DNA from: Akkermansia sp.
GTDB lineage: Bacteria > Verrucomicrobiota > Verrucomicrobiia > Verrucomicrobiales > Akkermansiaceae
Reading direction: 5' to 3'
Assembly: GCA_017415555.1 (NCBI GenBank)
Contig: JAFQGF010000055.1
Location: forward strand, 1-47,814
DNA length: 47,814 bases
Both the position numbers and the translations under genes were made by a program. Below, one piece after another: positions 42,154-47,814 of the stretch (position 1 is the stretch's first letter; each line of letters opens with the position of its first letter). A model generated the notes under the pieces. It did not search any database, was not told where the DNA came from, and saw only the letters and a program-made list of their open reading frames with translations.

Positions 42154-42435
42154 TTATCGGCGGTGATTTCTGCGATTCTGCTGGTGAGCAACGAACTTAC
42201 GCTTGTCGTGGTGTCGGCAGTCATGCTTCTTCTCCACATGGTGTTTCTTCTGCTCATGTTTCACCACTTTCTTCTGATGGACATGGTGACATTTATTATC
42301 GCTCAGTCCCACATGTACCTGACCATTGGCCAGATTCACGTTCAGAGAAAGGCTGGCTGCACTTGCCTGAGCGCCCAGCACCCCCAATACCATCACCGCC
42401 AGAGCGGCCATCTTAACGAATTGCTTTTTCATCAT
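42154..42435 (-). CDS. Small secreted His/Lys/Arg-rich protein
   Basis: Predicted exported peptide of 93 residues. A signal peptide (KKQFVKMAALAVMVLGVLGA, cleavage after ASA) leads to a mature chain of roughly 66 residues. Its last 45 residues hold 11 histidines, two cysteines and many Lys/Arg (motifs CHHVH, KHH, CRHH). Such a composition could bind transition metals such as zinc, copper or nickel, or nucleic acid. The sequence is not recognised and low complexity makes homology unreliable. Convergent with fucO, sharing a terminator; no clear promoter seen. Confidence 0.65.
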   Translation of the reverse strand: MMKKQFVKMAALAVMVLGVLGAQASAASLSLNVNLANGQVHVGLSDNKCHHVHQKKVVKHEQKKHHVEKKHDCRHHDKRKFVAHQQNRRNHRR

Positions 42436-42554
42436 GCTTGTCTATGTGTTTGTTGTTGCGGGGCTCATTGTTGCCCCTTGTTCTCATAGACACAGCACGG
42501 AGACAATCCGTTGAATAAAAGTTTTTATTTTTTAACTTTTGCCATTTTTAAACT

Positions 42555-43499
42555 TTAAGAGAGTACCTTAGAAGTAGTTTTGAAATGGAGTTTCGCGACA
42601 TCCTGCAGACGGCCACTGCCATGAGCGGCCACAAAAGCGCGGGCGGCCTTCGTCACATGAGGCGCACACCCCAGGGGGAGTTCACAGCCACTGGCGGCAG
42701 ACGCCTCCTGCATCCACTTCACAAAACGGGCGCGTGCCAGAATGGAAGCAGCGGCCACGGCAACATCGCTTTCAGCCTTTGTCCTCTGGTCGAGGCGAAT
42801 AGGGACATTGCGTTTTTTAAGCGCCATACGCAAAACCCATTCGTTAGCAAACTTGTCGCTCAGTGCGCGCGCGCACGTGGGCACTTTTTCATGAAGCGCG
42901 GCAATCACCCGGGCATGTCCCCAGGCCAGCAAACGGTTCAGATTTCCGAACTCGGTATAAAGCTCATTATAGCGCCTGGGGCCAATACAAACAACCTCGT
43001 ACGCGACACCGGGCAAAGCCATTACCTTTGCAGCAATGGCTGCAATCTTCCTATCATCAGAAATAGCCTTACTGTCCCGGCACCCGAGCTTAACTAGCTG
43101 AGCCGCGGTCTTCTCGTCGGAATACACACCGGCTATTACCAGCGGGCCGAAGTAGTCACCTTTACCACTCTCATCCACACCAAAATGCGGGCTTTCATCC
43201 AGTGCGGCCGTCATATTGGCCTGAGCCATTGCCGCCGGAGTCGCAGGTTTTCCGGTTGCTGCGGATATTCCACTGGAAGGGTCAATGAGCATAACAAACT
43301 CCAGAAACTCATCTGCCCCGGCTCCCTGCACCAGCAACCTGCCCTTTTTGGGATAGTACGCCACATTCACACGCGGCCCCTCAAAGCAGAAATCAGCATA
43401 CTCCCGCTTACTCTCCTCGTACCCGGCACGCTCCACAAGCTTATTTCGCAAAGATTTTGCCTCTGCCGGGCTCAACTGAACAGTGTGTTGATTTGCCAT
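42555..43499 (-). CDS. rnhC: Ribonuclease HIII
   Basis: Enzyme of 314 residues that cuts the RNA strand of RNA-DNA hybrids. The N-terminal TBP-like substrate domain (about 1-90) is followed by the RNase H fold with GVDESGKGDYFGPL at residues 107-120 (D109 and E110 of the catalytic set), then CRDSKAISD and RTKAESDVAVAAASILARARF. The length and TBP-like domain identify HIII, not HII. Probably a single-gene transcript, with a weak promoter just upstream. Confidence 0.92.
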   Translation of the reverse strand: MANQHTVQLSPAEAKSLRNKLVERAGYEESKREYADFCFEGPRVNVAYYPKKGRLLVQGAGADEFLEFVMLIDPSSGISAATGKPATPAAMAQANMTAALDESPHFGVDESGKGDYFGPLVIAGVYSDEKTAAQLVKLGCRDSKAISDDRKIAAIAAKVMALPGVAYEVVCIGPRRYNELYTEFGNLNRLLAWGHARVIAALHEKVPTCARALSDKFANEWVLRMALKKRNVPIRLDQRTKAESDVAVAAASILARARFVKWMQEASAASGCELPLGCAPHVTKAARAFVAAHGSGRLQDVAKLHFKTTSKVLS

Positions 43500-43508
43500 A
43501 CCGACCTT

Positions 43509-43537
43509 AAAATGCCTTGATTTGATGATTTCGTCAA
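43509..43537 (-). promoter_or_regulatory. Weak promoter of rnhC
   Basis: On the minus strand TTGACG (43532-43537), 17-base spacer and CATTTT (43509-43514); the ATG at 43499 is 9 bases beyond. The -10 box is poor. Confidence 0.4.
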
Positions 43538-43670
43538 CCTAAAATACCCTAAAACACCCTCAATTTACCTCTGTTGACGCAAAAAAATGACGGAACACGC
43601 TTTTTTTGCGTGCACAACGTTAAAAAATGCGCTATAGTCACTCCGGCTTCTTCAACAAAGCAAAAAACTT

Positions 43671-43979
43671 ATGGCTAATACAATTACAAAACGAGAGCTT
43701 GTTAACAAGATCTGCGCTGAGACTCGCAGCAACCTCACGCAGAATGATGTCCTTGAGGTTATCCAGAAGGCCGTTGACCTGATCATCGAGTCTCTGGGGA
43801 ACGGTGACCGCGTTGTTCTTCGCAACTTCGGCACCTTCACCGTAAAGGAGGTTAAGGCCAAGATTGGTCGCAACCCCAAGGATCCGGGCAAGGATGTACC
43901 GATTCCCGCTCGCTCCGTGGTGAAGTTCAAGGTTGGCAAGACCCTCAAGGAGGCTGCCGCCAAGGTTGTGACCAAGTAA
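43671..43979 (+). CDS. HU/IHF family DNA-binding protein
   Basis: Nucleoid protein of 102 residues that bends DNA as a dimer. It has the family core: TKRELVNKI helix pair, then the arm GDRVVLRNFGTF and the tip GRNPKDPGKDVPIPARSVVKFKVGKTL. The RNPKTG-type proline that inserts into DNA is seen as RNPKDPG. HU or IHF subunit cannot be decided from the sequence. A TATAGT at 43633-43638 is a possible -10 element. The gene is followed by a 14-bp hairpin and then the tRNA genes. Confidence 0.92.
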   Translation: MANTITKRELVNKICAETRSNLTQNDVLEVIQKAVDLIIESLGNGDRVVLRNFGTFTVKEVKAKIGRNPKDPGKDVPIPARSVVKFKVGKTLKEAAAKVVTK

Positions 43980-44023
43980 TTGCGGATACGACCTGATTGA
44001 CATTAACCATCAACCCCTTTCTG

Positions 44024-44054
44024 CAAGCCGTAACGGATTCTCCGTTACGGCTTG
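44024..44054 (+). terminator. Hairpin after the HU gene
   Basis: A 14-bp perfect stem CAAGCCGTAACGGA (44024-44037) / TCCGTTACGGCTTG (44041-44054) with a three-base loop. The T-run is weak. Confidence 0.65.
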
Positions 44055-44145
44055 TAAGGTTCTTGCAACGGCACCGAAGGAATGGATGAGTTAACGCGTT
44101 TCCTTTCCCACAGCCCATTTTTTCACATTTCTTTAATTTTTTCTC

Positions 44146-44174
44146 TTGACAAAAGTTATCGGCTCGTGTAGTAT
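44146..44174 (+). promoter_or_regulatory. Promoter of the tRNA pair
   Basis: TTGACA at 44146-44151, 17-base spacer, TAGTAT at 44169-44174. Confidence 0.72.
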
Positions 44175-44199
44175 GTGCGCGCTGCGTTGCAGCACCAGT

Positions 44200-44272
44200 G
44201 CGCGGATAGCTCAGTCGGTAGAGCAGTAGACTTTTAATCTATTGGTCCCGGGTTCGAGTCCCGGTCCGCGTA
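44200..44272 (+). tRNA. tRNA-Lys (anticodon UUU)
   Basis: A 73-base cloverleaf. Acceptor GCGCGGA pairs with TCCGCGT, including a G1-U72 wobble. Anticodon stem GTAGA / TCTAT holds the loop CTTTTAA with anticodon TTT. The T-arm has GGTTCGAGTCC. The CCA end is not encoded. Six bases before the tRNA-Glu gene. Confidence 0.93.
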
Positions 44273-44278
44273 CTTTAT

Positions 44279-44350
44279 GTCCCCATCGTCTAGGGGTTAG
44301 GACATATGATTCTCAGTCATAGAACCGCGGTTCGAATCCGCGTGGGGATG
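44279..44350 (+). tRNA. tRNA-Glu (anticodon CUC)
   Basis: A 72-base cloverleaf. Acceptor GTCCCCA pairs with TGGGGAT, again with a G1-U72 wobble. The anticodon loop is TTCTCAG, giving CUC for the GAG codon. The T-arm has GGTTCGAATCC. Discriminator base is G, as usual for tRNA-Glu. CCA is not encoded. Confidence 0.93.
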
Positions 44351-44358
44351 CTTAAAAG

Positions 44359-44392
44359 CCCCGGAACTGAAAAAGTTCCGGGACTTTTTTTG
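44359..44392 (+). terminator. Terminator of the tRNA operon
   Basis: Stem CCCGGAACT (44360-44368) with AGTTCCGGG (44374-44382), then a run of eight T. Confidence 0.92.
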
Positions 44393-44419
44393 TGTAACAT
44401 GTCAGCTAGCGGAAAAGGC

Positions 44420-44448
44420 TTGCCTCGGTCGTGAGCGTGGAGTATAAT
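44420..44448 (+). promoter_or_regulatory. Promoter of the phosphohexomutase gene
   Basis: TTGCCT at 44420-44425, 17-base spacer, perfect TATAAT at 44443-44448. The first ATG at 44459 is 10 bases beyond, so the leader would be about four bases. Confidence 0.78.
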
Positions 44449-44458
44449 ACGCGCACGT

Positions 44459-46405
44459 ATGATGGATAGCACACTTCTTTCCACGCTCGAGCAGGCAGTA
44501 ACCGAGGGCAAGCTGCTGGCTGATTCTCTGGCAAACATTCAACTGCTGCTGGCTGGCACTCAGGATCCCGTCTCCCCCGCAGCCATTGCAGAACTGGCTT
44601 CCGCCGGGGAATGGGCTGAGCTCAACAATCGTTTCTACAAGACTCTCGCCTTTGGTACCGGCGGCCTGCGCGGACGCACCATCGGTATGATAGTCGCTCC
44701 CGCAGAACAGGGTAAAGGTGGCATCAATGGCCGCCCGGAGTTCCCCTGCGTGGGCACCGCCTGCATGAACTACTTTAACGTAGGCCGAGCCATGCGTGGC
44801 CTCATCACCTATGTGAGCCGTTTTGTCCGCGCTGAAGGAACCGGCCGCAAGCCTCGCATCGTCGTGGGACACGATACTCGCCACTTCTCTCGCGATTTTG
44901 CTGAATACTGTGCAAAAATTGCCACCGACCTGGGTTGCGACTGCTCCCTCTTTGACGGCCCCTGCTCCACTCCGGAGGTATCCTTTGCCATCCGCGAACT
45001 GAATGCGGACACGGGCGTGGTACTCACGGCCTCCCACAATCCGGCGCACGACAACGGATTCAAGGCCTACTTCAACGATGGGGCTCAGCTCATCGCCCCG
45101 CACGACAAGGCCGTTATAGCCGAGGTAAATGCTCTTACAAGTGACAGCTACGAGCCGCTTCCCACAGAGCAACAGGGTACCCTGAGTATCCTCGGGCCGG
45201 AGTTTGATGCCATCTACATTGAAAAGCTCAAGGGCATTATCCTGCGCCCGGACGTTTTCGAGAAAGCCGCAGCCAAGGTTGTCTACACCAACCTGCATGG
45301 CACCGGGGGACGCTGTATTGTGCCCATCCTGAAGCAGATTGGCTGCAACGTAAGCACCGTGGCAGAGCAGGACGTGCTTGATGGCCGCTTCCTGACCGTA
45401 GCCAGCCCCAATCCGGAAAATGCCCCGGCGCTGGACATGGCCATAGCCCAGGCCGATGCCGAAAACGCGGATCTGGTGATTGCCACCGACCCTGACAGCG
45501 ACCGTATGGGCATCGCCGTGCGCGACACATCTACCGGCAAAATGCAGCTGCTCACCGGCAATCAAACAGGCTGCCTGATGGCCTGGTACCGCTGCATGAG
45601 TGCTATCGAGCTGGGCATCATCACCCCGGAGAACATTGACCACAGCGTCATGGTTAAGACATTTGTGACCAGCCCTCTGCAGGATGCTATCGCCGCATCC
45701 TTCGGTATCTCCACAGTCAATGTGCTCACCGGTTTCAAGTATATCGCAGCCAAACTCGGTAAGTATGAGCAAGCTATCCCTGCCGAGGCCCGCGAGAACT
45801 ACCGCAACATGACAGAGGCTCAGACGAGGGCTCTCCGACTTCAGTACAGCAAATACTTTATCTTCGGCGGCGAGGAAAGCTACGGCTACCTGGCGCAGGA
45901 TTTCGTACGCGACAAGGATGCCAATGCCGCCGCCCTCTGCCTGGCAGAAATGAACGCCTACCTTGCCTCCAGAGGCATTGGCCTGCTGGAGTGTCTCAAC
46001 AACATCTACACCGAGCTGGGCTACTACATGGAACTGGGCAAGAGCCTTGTGATGGAAGGTGCGGACGGAGCCGCACGGATTGCCGCTCTGACCCGCAGCT
46101 ACATGCAGACACCGCCCACCGAGATGGATGGTGCTGCCGTGTTAAACGTGCGCGACTTCTCCACCGGCACGCTGGTAGACGCCGAGGGCGACCCCATCCC
46201 TGCCGAGAAGATGCTCTTCATCGACCTTGCCGATGGTCGCAGCTTTGCCGTACGCCCCAGCGGCACAGAGCCCAAGATTAAGTACTACCTCTTTGCTCAT
46301 GGAGAAAAGGGAGCGGAGCTCAGCGCGGCGAAAGCAGCCGTAGCAGCCGGCATCGAGAGTCTGTGGGCTGCCGTGGAGGCAGATGCCCGCGCCCGCATGG
46401 CATAA
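44459..46405 (+). CDS. Alpha-D-phosphohexomutase (phosphoglucomutase/phosphomannomutase)
   Basis: Enzyme of 648 residues converting hexose 1- and 6-phosphates, probably glucose, feeding glycogen and envelope sugars. The phosphorylated Ser192 sits in the TASHNPAHDNG motif. A metal-binding DPDSDR loop, the sugar loop GGEESYG, and the phosphate-binding RPSGTEPK are all seen. The extra N-terminal stretch makes it longer than PgcA-type enzymes (about 580). Mannose or glucosamine phosphate as main substrate cannot be ruled out. The start is the first of two adjacent ATG codons beside a promoter. Confidence 0.93.
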   Translation: MMDSTLLSTLEQAVTEGKLLADSLANIQLLLAGTQDPVSPAAIAELASAGEWAELNNRFYKTLAFGTGGLRGRTIGMIVAPAEQGKGGINGRPEFPCVGTACMNYFNVGRAMRGLITYVSRFVRAEGTGRKPRIVVGHDTRHFSRDFAEYCAKIATDLGCDCSLFDGPCSTPEVSFAIRELNADTGVVLTASHNPAHDNGFKAYFNDGAQLIAPHDKAVIAEVNALTSDSYEPLPTEQQGTLSILGPEFDAIYIEKLKGIILRPDVFEKAAAKVVYTNLHGTGGRCIVPILKQIGCNVSTVAEQDVLDGRFLTVASPNPENAPALDMAIAQADAENADLVIATDPDSDRMGIAVRDTSTGKMQLLTGNQTGCLMAWYRCMSAIELGIITPENIDHSVMVKTFVTSPLQDAIAASFGISTVNVLTGFKYIAAKLGKYEQAIPAEARENYRNMTEAQTRALRLQYSKYFIFGGEESYGYLAQDFVRDKDANAAALCLAEMNAYLASRGIGLLECLNNIYTELGYYMELGKSLVMEGADGAARIAALTRSYMQTPPTEMDGAAVLNVRDFSTGTLVDAEGDPIPAEKMLFIDLADGRSFAVRPSGTEPKIKYYLFAHGEKGAELSAAKAAVAAGIESLWAAVEADARARMA

Positions 46406-46423
46406 CATCCACCTGCAAACTTA

Positions 46424-46462
46424 TAAGAAGCCCCCGCAATTAATCACTGCGGGGGCTTCTTA
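46424..46462 (+). terminator. Terminator after the phosphohexomutase gene
   Basis: A 15-bp stem TAAGAAGCCCCCGCA (46424-46438) / TGCGGGGGCTTCTTA (46448-46462). Confidence 0.85.
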
Positions 46463-46495
46463 GTATATGAGTTAAACGCTAAAAGGGGTCAGGAA

Positions 46496-47134
46496 TCAGT
46501 CCTTCTTATCCTCGTCTTGCCCCTGATCCTGCTTTGCGATGAACGGCGCCGCAATCAGTAGTGCGGGACTGGCTACAAGAGAGGCACCGATGGTACCGGC
46601 ATTCAGAGCCACGGTAAGGGGGACATCGACAATCGCGGTAGTTGTATAACCCACCACATCATAGAAACCGGCATTCTCTTCCTTAACCTCGCGCTCGCAC
46701 ACATAAACCGGCTCGCTGGACGGCATGCGCTTCACATACATCACCCCTGCACCCTTCTTGATGCGGTCAGGATTCTCCACAAGCTCCACCTTATCCGGAG
46801 TAATGGCTTTACCCTTGTTGGTTGTTATATTGTGAGCATAAGAGGCAGGAATGCGGTACAGATCCGTTGTGTCGGAAATCTGCTCGTACTCTGGCTTAGA
46901 GCTGATAGTTTCGTTAATCGAGAACAGCGGCGTAATAAGCGGCTTGGAAAGCACATAACGCGGCAGCTCCAGGTAATACTTGCCATTCTTGGTAAGCACT
47001 TGATGGCCGGGCTTCACATCCGACAGATTACAGGCGGCTGTGTATTCGCCCTTCTCAAAGGCAAGATACCCTACATTGGATTTGCAACTGCACAACAGAG
47101 TAGCTCCCAGCAGAAGATACGGTGTCAATTTCAT
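46496..47134 (-). CDS. Predicted lipoprotein, function unknown
   Basis: Secreted lipoprotein of 212 residues with lipobox LLCSC after a short signal peptide (MKLTPYLLLGATLLCSC). The centre has a Lys/Thr/Glu-rich region. Near residues 170-200 lies a long hydrophobic stretch (VPLTVALNAGTIGASLVASP) that could be a membrane-inserted helix, followed by a charged tail rich in Asp/Lys. Not recognised. On the minus strand and convergent with the phosphohexomutase gene. Confidence 0.7.
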   Translation of the reverse strand: MKLTPYLLLGATLLCSCKSNVGYLAFEKGEYTAACNLSDVKPGHQVLTKNGKYYLELPRYVLSKPLITPLFSINETISSKPEYEQISDTTDLYRIPASYAHNITTNKGKAITPDKVELVENPDRIKKGAGVMYVKRMPSSEPVYVCEREVKEENAGFYDVVGYTTTAIVDVPLTVALNAGTIGASLVASPALLIAAPFIAKQDQGQDEDKKD

Positions 47135-47160
47135 GTTGTCTTTTATTATAAATAAGCACG

Positions 47161-47188
47161 GTCGGGTGGGCTGTGATGCCCACCCGAC
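47161..47188 (-). terminator. Hairpin between two minus-strand lipoprotein genes
   Basis: Stem GTCGGGTGGGC (47161-47171) with GCCCACCCGAC (47178-47188), downstream of the gene at 47220. The T-run is poor. Confidence 0.55.
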
Positions 47189-47219
47189 ATAGATGTTAAT
47201 TACTCGGGGAAGAACCTAC

Positions 47220-47564
47220 TCACAGAGAGTAAAGACTATCCAGATCATTCTCAAGTTTGCGGATTTCGGCGCGGAGTCTTTCGGCCTCTGCTACGGATCC
47301 AACAGAATTGAGCTGATTCTTCTTGGCCGCAATCTGGGCACGCAAAGAATCAATCTGGCTTCGCAGAGAACCGGTTCGCTTTTCGGCAGCATCCGCTTCC
47401 TGCTGCGCCTGATCCTGGATGCTAAGCAGCTCGTTCTGGCGAGCCTGTGCCTTGGAGGGCGACCAGAATATACCACCGGAACGGGGATCCCCTGTCGTGG
47501 TACAGGCGGTGCAGAGCGCAGCAGCACCCAGCACTGCAATCATGCTACGATAGTTGATACTCAT
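47220..47564 (-). CDS. Small coiled-coil lipoprotein
   Basis: Secreted lipoprotein of 114 residues with lipobox LCTAC after the signal peptide. From about residue 40 the chain is an almost continuous Glu/Lys/Arg/Ala/Leu coiled coil (heptad-like SQIDSLRAQIAAKKNQL, RAEIRKLENDL). Function unknown. It lies 6 bases from the coiled-coil gene at the window edge and both are probably one unit. Confidence 0.65.
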   Translation of the reverse strand: MSINYRSMIAVLGAAALCTACTTTGDPRSGGIFWSPSKAQARQNELLSIQDQAQQEADAAEKRTGSLRSQIDSLRAQIAAKKNQLNSVGSVAEAERLRAEIRKLENDLDSLYSL

Positions 47565-47570
47565 ACAGCC

Positions 47571-47814
47571 TTAGATGCTGGCAAGAGCTGCCAGGTCTGC
47601 ATTGTTCTTCTCGTATGCCTTCTTCTCTGCCTTGAGAGCCTCCACCTTGGCAGCAAGCTCGCTGCGCTTGGCTCCCGAAGCCTCCTTTACAGCATCGTTA
47701 GCCACCTTGATGTCGGTGTCGATGAGGGCGAGGTTGGCGGCAAGAGCCTCCTGCTGCTTAGCGATGTCAGCCTTGTCGGCCTTCTTGTTCTGAGCCTTCA
47801 GGGAAGCCACCTGC
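47571..47814 (-). CDS. Partial coiled-coil protein at the window edge
   Basis: The frame is open to the end of the window on the minus strand, so the N-terminus is missing. The remaining 81 residues are rich in Ala, Lys and Glu with repeated helical patterns (ELAAKVEALKAEKKAYEKN), a coiled coil. A GTG at 47810 cannot be taken as the start because the frame runs on. Likely a partner of the lipoprotein gene downstream. Confidence 0.55.
   Translation of the reverse strand, partial: QVASLKAQNKKADKADIAKQQEALAANLALIDTDIKVANDAVKEASGAKRSELAAKVEALKAEKKAYEKNNADLAALASI

Noticed and set aside
42500..42560. A/T-rich inverted repeat AAAAGTT/AACTTTT near the end of rnhC as a terminator
   Set aside because: It consists of low-complexity A/T with few GC pairs, too weak to support.

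Overview
The window is a piece of a bacterial chromosome with high GC coding sequence, and it looks like Verrucomicrobiota close to Akkermansiaceae. The supporting signs are three neighbouring pseudopilin genes of the kind known from the Verrucomicrobium/Chthoniobacter (Verru_Chthon) cassettes, a signal-peptide plus beta-barrel autotransporter, a FucO-type lactaldehyde reductase expected of a fucose/mucin user, RNase HIII, paired bactofilins, and little use of Shine-Dalgarno sequences. No gene is assigned to a species; the assignment is inference from gene content.

Layout. 1-575: a composite palindromic repeat and otherwise empty DNA. 612-7906: aguB-type amidase, Gfo/Idh/MocA oxidoreductase, hrpA helicase and pgk. 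7907-11782: a surface autotransporter with inverted repeats upstream and a repeat-dense gene-free stretch downstream. 11783-21229: one tightly packed plus-strand operon. It starts with three large unassigned genes (FHA-like/zinc-ribbon/GTPase protein, a membrane-anchored GTPase-associated-like protein, and a membrane-anchored coiled-coil protein). These run into yfcE-like phosphoesterase, a phosphopantetheinyl transferase, a CPBP intramembrane protease and thiL. 21230-23596: AT-rich possible origin region, dnaA and an Rrf2/IscR-like regulator. 23817-29814 (minus): seven-gene operon of three pseudopilins, a lipoate ligase-like protein, a NUDIX plus P-loop fusion, asnS and tatA. 29970-36571 (plus): uppP, lepB with a very long insertion, a squalene/phytoene synthase, a lipoprotein, parB and an M28/glutaminyl-cyclase-like lipoprotein. 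36664-40721 (minus): bactofilin, zinc-ribbon bactofilin-like protein, a short-form UvrA and a 95-residue unknown. 40896-47814: fucO, a His-rich secreted peptide, rnhC, HU, tRNA-Lys and tRNA-Glu, a phosphohexomutase, and three small lipoprotein or coiled-coil genes at the right edge.

The most promising undescribed system is the three-gene unit at 11783-18405: a predicted GTPase with sensor-like and zinc-binding modules, made together with two single-span membrane proteins. Its architecture resembles GTPase-centred signalling or conflict systems, but no function is proven. Several promoters fit TTGnnn-N17-TAnnnT and lie so close to the start codon that the transcripts would be leaderless or nearly so. 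A family of large nested palindromes with terminal inverted repeats is also present. All calls come from reading the sequence; no database search was run.
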